A stretch of DNA of 64,000 nt from Paratinospora sagittata (lineage: Eukaryota; Streptophyta; Magnoliopsida; Ranunculales; Menispermaceae), in assembly GCA_035771175.1 (NCBI GenBank), contig CM069613.1, positions 4,646,001-4,710,000 on the forward strand. Reading direction: 5' to 3'. Positions 1 to 12,800 of this stretch are shown here, one piece after another; within the stretch, counting starts at the first letter, position 1, and the number at the start of each line of letters is the position of its first letter. The translations under genes and the position numbers were made by a program. Below the pieces are notes generated by a model that saw nothing but the letters and a program-made list of their open reading frames with translations, did not search any database and was not told where the DNA came from.

Positions 1-263
1 AAGGTGCAGTCCCATGCAACTTATTTTAATTCTAGTCTTTCAAGCACGATCTAGTAACCGCCCAGAATAAAAATGCTAGCACAGCGCAACAATTATTTGC
101 ATTCTTATATATATATATTAAAAAATTACAGTTAGTACAAAATCAGATGTAAGAATACAAATCAATCTACAAACAGCGAGTGAGAGAGACGCATATCTTG
201 GTCTGGCTCTAAGTAAAATCTCGCACAATTCTGGACTAAAGATAGCAAAAAGCTCGGTTCTAC
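1..263. other. 3' flank of ABCI7, no gene seen
   Basis: AT-rich sequence downstream, on the minus strand, of the ABCI7 stop codon. It probably includes the 3' UTR of that gene. I see no other coding or RNA feature in it. Confidence 0.5.
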
Positions 264-3200
264 TCAAGTGTGAGAGTCCCCTTCTCTCTGTTGTGAATTC
301 AAAACTCCTATCAATTCTTTGACATGGCTCTCTACACTCTGGCGAAGAGAAGAATAGGGCAACTTTTGTATGACTTCAGCCCCAAAGGAGAACACAAGGG
401 CACTTCTCGCTGTCTCCGGGTCCAAGCCCCGTGCTTGGAAGTAGAAGAGCAGGTCCTTTTCAAGGTTGCTGATAGCAGCTCCATGGGAACACTTGACATT
501 GTCAGCAACAATTTGGAGATTTGGTTTCAAATTTACAGTTGCTTTTGGCTCAAGAAGGAGGGTTCTTGTTAGTTGCCCAGCATCTGTTTCTTGTGCGTAT
601 CTGCAGAATAATAGAAGTAGGAAATTATGTAGCAAAAGAATAGGTACCTCTAAAACACAATCTTTCATTTCTTTCTTCCATTCAATTGAGAGCCTAAAAG
701 ATGGCGCCGAAATAATGCCAAACAAAAAAGAGATCGGATGAGCTATAAAACTCCACTCAACAAGCCATGTCCCAACTCTAAAAGTCTGCCACATGATTGT
801 ACTGGGATCCGCTTCACTAAGTTGTCAAACCTTCAGTTATATTACAAGTGGTTAGATCTTTCTTAATTATCTCTATCTACATAATTTTAGGTCTTCCTCT
901 TCTTCTATTGTTACCTTTCATAGAAAATACCACATTCTTCCTAACTGATGCATCTCATGGTCTTTGTTGGATGTGTCCTGATTATCCTAATCTATTCTCG
1001 CTTATTTTATCTCAAATTATGGCTACTCCCACCATTTCTCAACTGTGTTAATTTCCAATTTCATCTTTAATGTATTACTAAATATCTATCTTAACATTCA
1101 AATTTTTGATACACTTAATTTACTGATATGTTGTTTCTTCATTACCTAATATTTTGTTCCATAAAGCATTATTGCTTCCCTTATAGTAGTTTCATAAATT
1201 TTTCCATGAAATCTTCCAAACTACCTAGCCTAATAATATAAACAAAGTAAAAATAAAACAGGAATCAACAATTCATTTTAGCAGCATTTAATTAGTTGGC
1301 CTACAATATTGGTGAAATAATGCATTTAGAACAAATGCTAATTGATGGAGACCCATCGAATGCACCCATGCAAGGATTTCACCAATTAGATGATCCGTTA
1401 GACAACTTCCCAAAATATAAATTCTTGGCCAGGATGCAGCCACACATTGGTAGATCTGAACATAGGTCACAATCAATCATCAAGTCGAGGTCCATGTTAC
1501 TTGACAAGCTTAGGGGCAAGAAAATTTATAAAAATGTATGATAATTAAGCAAAGGGAATCAGTGCAGATGACCAATCTGCAATATTCAAATGATTCAAAG
1601 TTATCAAAGCAAAGATAAGGATATATGTCCATTGTACTAGGAGTTAGAGTTTCTAATGCTATTATTCTTTTCTATCCTTATTACAGAGCTCTACCATCTT
1701 AAGAATTATTACTTATTAGATACCCATATCACTGATCATCTTACAATGGATCCGAATAAAATAATAATCTTCAAGATCTAGCTCATTGAGAATTAGATTC
1801 AAAGGATGTACTGCAAAGAATAAAATGGTAGATTTAAAATAACAAAAGACAATTAAAAATAATACCTGTTGACCCTGACGTTACCATCAAACACAGCTTG
1901 TCCAGATGAATGAGCCACAATGCACTTGTGAAGCTGTTGGGAGTAGCCCCTAGGATGGTCCAAGACTAATCTGCTATGAAGATCCTGGGTTTGTTCGCCT
2001 AAACACAAGTGAAATGTGGATAGTTCCGTTACCGTGTCTGGACCAACTTGCTGAACATGGAGATTGTGCCTGCTTAATTTACCACCACTGCTTATCTCTA
2101 CAAGCTTGTAGACACTAGATGATTCCTATATTAAAGATTAAATCATATTAAAATAGAAATCCTTAAGAAATTTAGTGTTAAAGAAGTAATTTGCAGAATA
2201 AGCTTTGTGATTGCGACACACTAACAAAGAATCTGGATATACCAAATTGAAATAGTACATGATATAGTTACCTTTTCAAACGAAATCCTCAACAACATAA
2301 ATCATACATTAGATCATAAGTTCATATTAAAAAAAATCCTCCAGAACCTAAAGCAATCATCAAACCACCAGCATATGCTGGATGATCACATATTTCTTAA
2401 CAATGAACATCTTTCAAGGATCTGAACTTCAGCAGTACTATTGCTCACCTGACGTCCAGAACATAGTCCTCAATGAAGAAACTTTAGGCATATTCCCAGA
2501 ACTGGAAAAAAGGAATAATAATAGAGGATTGATGACAAACAGCTATGACTGACTACTCTAGAAAAGACATATAAATCTACTTCTTCCTAGATTGTTTTGC
2601 TTCCTAATATGATTTTTTTTTTTCTTTGTTGTTCTTCCTTTTCTTTTTTGCTATTTCTCCCAAAAATAAGGCTCATAAATCATCTAGAATTCACACTTTT
2701 GCTTGATGAATAAAGATTCAGAGTGTATATTACATGGGCATAATTTGCACCTAAGCCACCAAATTTTCATTTTATGAACATGTAAAATCCTATCCAATCT
2801 CCCCTTGCAATCAACAATACATTAACATCAACAATAAAGCCTGTCCCATATTTTTAGATTTGGTCTCTTAATTAATAAGAAAATCTTACATAAATGGTTG
2901 TTCCACTTCACTCTTCATCATCAATCTTAATAAGAATCTCCTATCTATGATTGATTCTTCATATGTGCATACATGTACCTCATCTTCAACCTACTTATTT
3001 CAAAATCAATGTTTTCTAGAAGTATCTCACAACAGAAAAGTTAGAAATTAAGGAAGATAAAATCAAGCTTCTAGCAGTTGAACCTCAGAAAGGCCTTATC
3101 AACTCTGGCAAGAGTACAGAATTAGAAATGAACACAAAACGCAAAATGCTATTAACTAAGACATGGTGCAATATGAAAACATGTGAGCTCAGCAAAGCTT

Positions 3201-4773
3201 CATTAGGTTTTGATTGTTGATTCAGATTTTAAGGTTTTTCCATTGTGCTGAAAACATTGCTAAAGTCAGAAATCAGAATTCACTACAAAGTTCGATTGGT
3301 CAAATTTGGAAAAAGATGGCCAACATCTCGATACAAAAATTTGTAAGTATTATAGATTGCTCTCCACAATTTCTGCATTTTGGATGAGACTTTATCTGGT
3401 TAGACCGCACCCATATAGTATAACCAGATATTGGGCAATGGACATCTCCCTTCCTAAATCAACACCAAGTGAGTGGTAGAGATTGTCATCCATCCTCGAT
3501 TTCTACCTTTTTGGTGCACCTTTCATCCCACCAGACCACACTTGAACAGTTAATTCTAGTAGTTATAGATTGTCTACTAAAACACTAGTTGTTTACAAGC
3601 ACAAAAGGAGAGTAAAGATGCCACTTAACAAAACCCTTTTCGCTCTAAGGAATAATAGAAACTTAAGTTTTGAATTTATCAAAAAAAAAAACCCAAAAGA
3701 ACAAATGCTACCTCTATCTATCCATGTTGAAGGGCAATTTAAGTTTTCCCTCCATACTAACAGTTTATATAAATGAAAACCAAGCGCAAAAATTGCATAT
3801 ACATGTAAAATCTATATACCAAGAAAAAGAAAATAGTTCATGAATGATGATAGAACTGTAGATTCACCTGTGTAACAACAGTCCACTTAGTATGAGCAGC
3901 ATTGCTAGACTCCTTCTGAACATAACAATGACTAACCTTCCCACCTTCTCTAATCACAATCTCCACAGCCGAATTCACCCAATAACACTTATTCTCATAA
4001 CTAGTATCACTCCCACCACCACCAACATACTCCTCCACAATCCCAATCTCCCCACCTTCCTCCACCAGCACCAGCACTCTAGGGTTCGAAACGGGCATCA
4101 ATTTCGACCCAAAATCGCCGCTTTCCCGCGATAAAAACCTCAAATGCAATGGCTCCTCAACCCTAACCCCAGCCGGCACATAAACAACGGAAACATCCGG
4201 AGCCCCGATCCCATTAAGCGACCAAAACAGGTCCCCATTGTGAAACTCAGACACACATTCAAGAACCCTTTGCATAATAATTGCATTTGCATCAGAGGGT
4301 ATGTTCCCAACACTTCCAACATAAACCCCATCAGGTAGCAATTGATGGGACAGTGCTGAAGAAACAGAAGGGACGATGTGGCCATCGATGAACACGAGAT
4401 TGGGGAATTGGGTATCGATGGAAAGAGAATCGAGAGAGGAAGGAGATGGTGGAGAGGGAATTGGGTGAATTTGGGAGTTTTTGATGAGAGAGGTGTCGGT
4501 GAAGCGAAAAGGCTCGTCTTTTCGAGAGGGCCAAGACAAGGAGAGGAGGGATTGAGAAGAGATGTCTCGGAGCTTTTGGAGAGGCGGAGGAGGGTTTGAG
4601 AGGTTTTGTGTGGAGTCTTCTAGCGTTTCGGCGATTTGGAGGACAAAGGGGTCGGAGAGAGAGGCTTGTGGAGGAGGGAGAGATGGGAATTTGAGTTTGT
4701 TTGGGGTTTTAGGTTTTGTGAGAGATGAGAAGGGAAGGAAGGGAGATGGGAAAGTGGTGGTGGTGGAAGCCAT
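264..4773 (-). CDS. ABCI7: ABCI7 / SufD-like Fe-S cluster assembly protein, chloroplastic
   Basis: Three coding exons on the minus strand: 4773-3868, 2125-1866 and 600-264 (stop 266-264), all with GT-AG borders and matching phase, giving 500 aa. The start is the ATG at 4773 (MASTTTTFP); the frame is open a little further upstream but only with a TTG. The first ~50 residues are Ser/Thr/Pro-rich, as in a plastid transit peptide. Exon 1 ends in the start of the SufB/SufD core; exon 2 carries the conserved stretches KLSRHNLHVQQ and LDHPRG, and HKCIVAHSSGQAVFDGNVRVN; exon 3 carries DAGQLTRTLLL and KCSHGAAI. SufD joins SufB and SufC (ABCI8, ABCI6) in the plastid scaffold that builds Fe-S clusters. 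It lacks ATPase motifs, as expected for SufD despite the ABCI name. A repeat lies only ~65 bp upstream of the ATG, so the promoter may be partly repeat-derived. Confidence 0.93.
601..1865 (-). other. ABCI7 intron 2
   Basis: A 1265-bp intron between a GT donor at 1865-1864 and an AG acceptor at 602-601. The short open frames inside (for example 1288-1541) match nothing I recognise and overlap on both strands, so I treat them as chance. Confidence 0.85.
2126..3867 (-). other. ABCI7 intron 1
   Basis: A 1742-bp intron with GT donor at 3867-3866 and AG acceptor at 2127-2126. It is AT-rich and I see no gene or clear transposon in it. Confidence 0.85.
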
Positions 4774-4837
4774 TGGAAAAAGCAAGAAGTTGCAGAGACA
4801 GAGCGAGAGAGAAGAAAGGTTGAAGATGGTTGAGAGT

Positions 4838-5441
4838 TAGGGTGTTCATGGGTTGGATGGGTCGAGTAGGCGGTAAAATCTAATTCAATCCGCCAATTTG
4901 GGTTGATAAATTTAAAAAACAATCTAATTTAATTTATCTTTCAACCCAATCGGATTCGATTTGGGTCGGTCAATAAACTTAAACCCCTATTTTACATATA
5001 ATTTATTAATATAAAAAATTTAATTAATTATTTATTATTTAAATTTGTTAGTAATTTTTTTTTACTACTATTTTGATAATTTGTTAATATTACATATTAA
5101 TAGACTAGTAATAATAATTTATAAAATAGTAACACATAAAGTAAGATTGTATATATTAATAATATAATAACCTTGTGATATGTAATAGATATATATATAT
5201 ATTATAGTATAAACTAAATTAGATAGTATTAGATAAAAATTATAAGATACATATAAATCTTAAAAAAATAATGTCTAGAAAAATATTTTAGGGTTTCAAC
5301 ACTTATTTCGATTTGAGTCAGTTTAATCAAATTTTGAAGGACTCAATCTGTGACTCAACAACCCAAATTGATAGGGTTGGATATTTTAAAACCTAATTTA
5401 ACCTAAATAACCTATTTAACTCAATCCAAACTAACCCAAAA
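4838..5441 (+). repeat. GGGTTGGGT-family repeat, copy 1
   Basis: Starts TAGGGTGTTCATGGGTTGG. The AT-rich core (about 4990-5390) is clearly similar by eye to 55005-55430 in the same orientation and to part of 35518-35810 in reverse. Terminal stretches rich in GGGTT/AACCC and a TAGGG-TGTTCAT end resemble hAT-like non-autonomous elements. Flanks TTGAGAGT and TTGAGAAA agree at 6 of 8 positions, a possible decayed target duplication. No coding capacity. Family assignment is uncertain. Confidence 0.6.
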
Positions 5442-6839
5442 TTGAGAAAAGAAGCAAGCAAAACCACTTCTCACAAAACTTTCATCAGAGATACATTTTT
5501 TTATTTTTAGTTTACTAGTAATTTAAATATTTACTTAGCTTTTCGTCAACTAAAAAAGACAAATTTACGTAGGTGGTCGACCTTGCAAGGCTTATTTGAG
5601 TCCGAGTACTTGTAACTGTGAGAATTTGGTAATACCTTACAAAATAATTATAATAGTATAGACAAATATAAAAAAATAAGAAAAATTCTTGTATGACCAA
5701 ACAATGATGAAAGTGCTATGTCAAACTTTTTTTTTTCAGTTATCAAATAGAACCATGTATTGAACTTATTTACATATTTTTATATATAGTTAATCCTAAG
5801 CCCGAGTAAAATAGGCTAAATAGCACACTTTAATACACAGCCAGTAATTAAAATATCAACTTAACCATTAATAAAATAGAGTGGATGAAACAGATACAAG
5901 AAACCAACCCATAGACTTATTTTTAGTTAAGTTAGAGAATGGTTTGTATAGATGTTTTCTGATAAGCCAATCGATTTTGCTTGAATCTTTTCAAATATTT
6001 ATGTTTGTATCTTAGATATATTATTTAAATTTCTTCAAAATATTTATGTTTGTATCTTAGGTATATTATTTGAATTTCTTCAAAAGAAAAGATTAAAGCA
6101 AAATCAATTAGCTTATTATTTTTTTGCTCTTTGATTGTTTTAGCTGCTTCACCAATTTGAGTAACGCTAAAAAATCGTCATTTTCTGACGTTTGCACTCA
6201 ACCTTCGTTAAATGTTAAAAATATTGTGTAATACACACACATCTCTAAAACATCTAAAAGAATTAGTTACCATTATCAAAAAATAGAGTTGACACTCAAC
6301 GTACATAAAATATTTTTCTTAAAATAAATAATAAACAAAAAGAAACAAAGGATGTGTTTGATTGTGATTCAAAACAACTTCCATTTCACCATTCATTCAA
6401 GTAACTCCATTTTTTCATTTTTCATCTTTATTAGCCAAAAAAAAAAAAAACACAGCAATAAAAGCAGACATTTGCACCTTCAAAAGGGCTTTTGGAAAGC
6501 AAGGCACATGAGACTGGCAAATAAACGTGTTGCATTGCCAAAAGAATATATGATATCCCAATGTCCAAATACCAATAATACTAGTAGTTAACAAATGGGA
6601 GCCAATACGCCACCTTCTACATGGCTTGTCAAACACAATATTTTAAATAAGCCTGCTCTATCCCTTCTACTGACTTTTCTCTTTCTTTTTTTCTTTTTTT
6701 TTTCGTATGCAGTCTTTATTGGGGCAGTTTTGATGCCTGGAAGAGCTTTGGGGTTGGCTCCAATGGTGGCAAGTTTCAGCTGCCATTTGAAATTCAATCA
6801 CTTTTAAATTGGAATGAGAAACAGAATAACTTGATCAGC
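5442..6839. other. Spacer between ABCI7 and KMS1-like gene
   Basis: AT-rich spacer between the 5' side of ABCI7 and the 3' end of the KMS1-like gene; the part near 6840 is probably its 3' UTR. A short direct duplication is visible near 5993-6082 (ATTTATGTTTGTATCTTAG occurs twice). No gene recognised. Confidence 0.6.
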
Positions 6840-9800
6840 TTAGTCAGTTACACAGCTTGATTCACCATTCTCGTGTCCTTCTGCTGCCGATAATTTGTTA
6901 GTGAGCAAGAGCAATTCCTTATCTTGTTGTTTCTTAAGGTACCGCTGTGCAGTTGCTGTGACAATCTTGACAAAGAAGTTCACAAGCATAAGCCACACAA
7001 CAGTATTCCAGATTAAAGCAAATGATAGATCCCACTTCTTCGCCTGCGGGCAAAAAACGTAAATGTAAGTGCAAGCTCAAAGCAGCTAAAGCCCCAGTTT
7101 TTTTTTCCAATTTCCTTTCAGCAAAACTCGTTGAATCCCTTTGATGCAGCTATGCAGGCAATCAATGACTTGGCAAACTCTAATAAAAATCCTATTTAGC
7201 TAGAAATAATGTGACTGCATCATGAAATAACAATAGACCTGGCATTGAAAGATAATTGGTATACACAGCAATAAAGCTTTGTTATAATTGTTTAAGGTTG
7301 ATTATATGAATTGTTCCTATCATTTCATTCATCATAGCAATACCAATATATATATTGGTAGCTTAAATTACAGTATAACTTGCTAGCGTATGCCAGATGC
7401 ATTTGACCTATTTCACAATGTTTGCTAGTGTTGCAAACTATTTATATTGATTTCCCAACTCTTTGGGCATCAGGCAAAGTTTTTTGAGTTGATTTGATTG
7501 GCTCAGCAAGTAACTCATTCTTCGTGCACAACTATTGTTTCTCAATGATTTGACTAGAAAACTAATAAAAAAATGAGCTTTTGGATAATGATATTTACAA
7601 ACCGACATGATAATTCTGCAGGATTTTCTCACGAGGAAAAAAGTGTACCTTAGGTTTTGTCGAGGCTGGAGCTGCAAGGTACTTATCCTTGGCCAATTGT
7701 AGTTTGGCAATGAGGTTGGGCAGGATGGAAGAGAGTCCAGGAATAAAGCCAAGCACCCAGATAAGCTCATTCTCTATCCACTCCAGCAGTTGATTATTGC
7801 AAACTAAGATGATAAAAACCGTCTGCAACAAGTTCAAAGTAAAAGCTAGCTTACAAGCTGCAAAACATTGAGTCTTAAAACAATTTGGAATCAATATTTA
7901 TGTGCTCAGAAAATGAGGAAAAGCTCTTTCTCCACAGATTGAGAACTCTCAGAAAATGAGCAATATTTGAAAAGTGTAAGATGCAAAGCCATTAAACAGT
8001 TCTCAATTTGTTCCCTCCACTCTCCACACCCGACCTCTACTGAACCAGGAGAAGCAACATACAAACAGCAAGCATGGAAACGAGGGCTAGGACCACATCA
8101 GTTCCCAAGTTGCACAGAACTAGGAGAGCTAAAACTTTTCAAAATCTCAAGAATAATAGAGGCACTTGACAAACCTGTATGTGAGTCTTAATAATTGCTT
8201 TTCCAGTTAATGTTGCGAAAAAGAACTTCCAAAACGGAATTCCGAATTGTCCACACATGATGCCAGCTAGGTCAAATAGTGGATTTGGCACCTATAGTGA
8301 CAAGTAAATCCATAGATCCTCATTAATCAACCAAATATTTCAAAAATGTAAACTTAATAAAATACATCTTCTTCTTGAAGATTAATATACACAATAAAAA
8401 TGTATAAAATAAAGCATGCCAGGCATTTAATCTCAAAATTAGTTAAAAAGGCCACCTCTTGTTTTATTAATATTTCTAATGCACGATCATAGGTAACCAA
8501 TACCTGCATTCATACTCTACCTGTTACACTTCTTCTATTATACTGCTATCTATAAACACCTATGATGGGAAAAAGATGTCTAATATAACCTTAACATACC
8601 ATTTCTTTATTCCCTTTCCTTTTCCTTTTTCCAACTAACACCTGCAATACTCAGAAAAGGTATCGAGAGCAAAACTGGCAGAAGCCATTCATGGAGGTAC
8701 ATCTAGGGGGGCAGGGGAGGGAAGATGAAGGAGAACCAAATTGTTGGCTTTATGACTCTATCTTCTTCAAGGAACTATCTGGATCTAAAAATTATTGCAA
8801 TCAATGACTGAAAATAATGGAAAAAAGATGAATATATTAAATTGAAAGAAGAGAGATCTCATGTGAAAGGGAAAGAGAGTTTTCCAAGTTATTGTTTTAC
8901 AATGAAAAACATCATGAAAAAACTGTTTCCCGGACATATGCCGATAGAGTTAAAATTACCATTGAGATACTTGTACTCTAGAAATCTTAATCTTTCAACG
9001 GTCATCATGAATAGTAAAAAAAAGGAAAATCTCATGCCTAAACTACCATAATATGCTTGAATAAGAGTAAGCATTGTACTGATAATAGAAATCTATAGAA
9101 ATATGATAAAGACAGTATTGTTCATTAGGAAAGAAAGTAGACTTTCTTTACAATTTACGTGCAATCTTACATCAAAAAGAGTATAAAAGAGAACCCAGAC
9201 TCACCGAAGCAAGTACTAAAATTGTAAAGAAGTTCAAATGTTGTGAGTGTGACAGGAGCCAGCGTTTAATTTTGTTTAGGAAATTGGTTACCACTCCCCC
9301 ATCTTCTTCTGAGGTAGCATCAAATTCTTCAATGGCATCAACTGTATTCCCTGACATGCTTGCTGCACCAAATTTGAGTCAATAAAAGTTGAAAATAACT
9401 AATTTTCAGAGTAGTACAGTCAGAATAAAACATGAACAAAAACCTGCTTAAGTCAAATGCTCACAAATAACTTACCCAACTAAACAGACTAGTAATAATT
9501 CATATTATTGAGCATGCACCCAACAAGTATACAAGACAGCCTAAAAGAAATATCTTTAGTTTTATAACTCTATAAACAGTGAAAAAAAATCTATTACTTC
9601 TTTTACACACACTGTCTTTGTAATATCTTAAGCTTTTGACAGCAATAGACAACACCAGACTTATGACAATTGACACCATTTATCTTTCCCTTAGGAGTAG
9701 GCCTCCGTAGTAATTTATAAATGACCCTTAATGTCAGGAAAATTATGGTCTTAGACTAGGTTGAATGGAAAAAAAAAGGGTTTTGTAGCCAAACAAGTAA

Positions 9801-12800
9801 TGGGCTGAGACTTTGTGAAGTTTTAGTTATTTTTGTGTGACTTTTTCAGCCAAAGCAAACCAAATGTACTCTGAAGAATATCTACACGTGTTTACTGTTA
9901 GAGCTAAGCTATTTTCATAGCCCAAGCTATGCTATATCTGTTTGTTCACTTGTTCAGACAAGATAACCTTACATCTGAGGAAGATTGAAACATCAACTTT
10001 ATGTTCTTTTCCTTTGCTTCCTAGAGTGAGGGTAATGTAAGATTAGATGTAAGTACTAAACTTTCTAGCTTTACAAAAGTAGAGCCTACACTACAGCTTT
10101 AACAATTGATCCTCAATCAACTTTAGACATCCAACATCTAAAACTTACATCAAAAGAAACGGAATCTATATTTTGCAAACCAAACAATCTATCTGCACCT
10201 CAACCTCTAGATGTAATAGACTTCAACAAATAAATTGAAAAAAAAAAATAGAGTTACTAAATGCCACCAAGACCCTTCACATACTTGGAAAAGCCTATAC
10301 AATTTCAACATAATTAATTTGATACAGATTCAACCAATCACAATTCAAAAAGCATATCAAACCGTCAGAATAATTTTACTCCCATTGTGATAAAACCCAC
10401 CTCATTGGAGGAAAACATCGAATATGTTGCAAACTCCTTAACGCTGAATTTATTTCACTTACTCGAAACATATTCATACAATTGATCAATTACAGACCAA
10501 AATCAAACAGCTAATTCAATAAAATTTTACTTGGAATAATCCAGATTAATTTTACGATACTAGAACCTTTTCTGTTATCGCATAATCTTCCAATATACTT
10601 CACACATATCCAATTAAATCTTCTTAAATGATCCCAAAGAACACTTAAAAGCTAGAAATGAAAACTGAAACACAATCGAGAGCATTTCAGAAAATTTCAG
10701 AGAAACAGTCAAGAAAATGCTCATGTCCCAAAACCTTGGAATAGATCATGTCTGTTAAAGACTCGATAAGAAAATCAATCTCAAGTTCTTGGGAACAATA
10801 TTACAGGAGAATCCAGACAAAAAAAAAAATCCCAATGCAACAAAACTTTTTTCCTCGTGGGAGATTGAAAACATAAATTTGTTACCTCCACCCTGGTCTA
10901 TCAAAGGCAAGGATTGAAAATTCGATTTCAACTTGACTTCGGTCACTTGAAACTTAGAATTAATTCGGAAAAGTTTAATTTGACGTGGAGATTTTTTGTA
11001 AAAATTCAATAAATTAGAGAAGTTTAGAGAATTTTTGCATATATGCTTAAATATCTAGATTTATTATAGTATAAGCTAAAAACTAATATAAATAGACACT
11101 TTTAATACATAAAAATACCAATAAGTGACCTAACAAAATCAATCTTGTTAAGTAGGTTGATGAATTTGAAATGGTGGCTTTTGGTCTTAATTCCTTTTCT
11201 TTGTTTTGATATTTAATTTTGTGGTGGCTTGCTTCTCGACAATATACTTTGCTAGTTTGAATTTCACCATGCTTAAATTATTAGTTTATTATTTAAATGT
11301 ATTATTTTTTAATCTTGTTTTATAAGAGTTAACTAAAAGAAGATGGTTTTGGAAACTCTTTTAATTTTTTTTTAAGTTTTTATCTTATTTCAACTTTTTT
11401 TATTTTTTTATTTTTTGCTTCTTTTCTTCTCTTTTTGATAAAGCATATCCCATACACAATTTGTTAGCTTGTTAAATTATTTATTAAAATTTATACTGCT
11501 ATGTTGATCGATGAAGTTGAAAATAATACATTATTATTGGTATTTTTTTTGTCTTCTATTGATGAAATAACATTTTTTTTAATTCTCTATCGAATTTTAT
11601 CGAACTATTTATCGAATTTTTGCATTTTTTAATTAAAAAATAGAAATTTTATCGAATTTTTTGAATTTTATCGAATTATTTTGGCGAATTTTTGCATTTT
11701 TTATTTTACATCCACTTCGCACTTCGGTGGCAAAAAAAAAGAAGGAAAAAATTCGTGGAAGTTCGCCGAATTTCGAAAAAAAATTTAACCATGATCAAAG
11801 GTCAAACCTTACAGTTATTTTACAGAAAAGAATATATAAAATAAAATAAAAAGACAGAAAAAAAATTCTTATGATAATTCAATCCATCTAGCTTGAAATC
11901 AATTCTGCTCTTGAATCAATCTTCCAAATCTTACCTTGACTTTTATGCCTATAACCTAAAACTCTGACTAAGTAGCAAAATATTTTGCGAAAAACTCCCT
12001 TGACTTTTATGCCTATCTTATCGGTAGCCCTTTGATTTCTCCAAAATTGTTGCATTTTATGCCTGCAAGATGGAGAATCTATGGAGCACCTGTGTTTCAT
12101 TGTATATTTGCAGAAGCTTTTGTGGCACAAGTGGGAAGCATTCTTAGGTGGAAAATCCAAACCTCCTCTTAGTTGTAAAGAGTGTTTTTCCCTCTCTCAC
12201 CTTCATAGTCTGACTACAAGAGTTAAGGGCGTTGAGAAGATAGTAGCCTTTTTCGCAATGACTTGGTCCATTTGGCTAGATATCAACTCCAAGATGTTCG
12301 AGGGCACTTCTAGTGATACTCTTACTGTATGGGATTCATCTAAATTAGCTACTTCAAGCTAGATAGGGTTGTCCAAATTCGCAAGTGGTTACTCCTTTTC
12401 TAAGTGGTGTAAGAGCTGCTCGAATATTTTGTATTTTGGTTACGGGTACTACTTATCTTTGGGTCCTTTGGCGTACCCCTGATACGTCTCCACAAATTCG
12501 CGACTTCAACTTTTCTTTTTAATTAATACAATTGTCTTGTTTCTTCTCAATATATATACAAGTATATTTGCAGCAAAATACAACTCAATTCAACCTAAAA
12601 TACTGGAATTGACATAAAAAAAGACTAGAGTGCGACTAGACGTACTCACCAAAAATACTTACTCTACCTACTTGTTATGTATTACCATTAAAAATTTATA
12701 ATTAAGTAGGTAGAGAGAGTATTTTTGGTGGGTACATTTAGAACTTTCCCAAAACTAAACCTTAAATTTATAGTTGTTGTCTTCTTAGCCTTCTGGTCTA

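Noticed and set aside
1288..1541. Overlapping open frames within ABCI7 intron 2
   Set aside because: Overlap on opposite strands, no known domain.
3892..4840. Several open frames on the plus strand and in other minus frames
   Set aside because: Shadows of ABCI7 exon 1, which has clear family similarity, splice phase and a transit-peptide leader.
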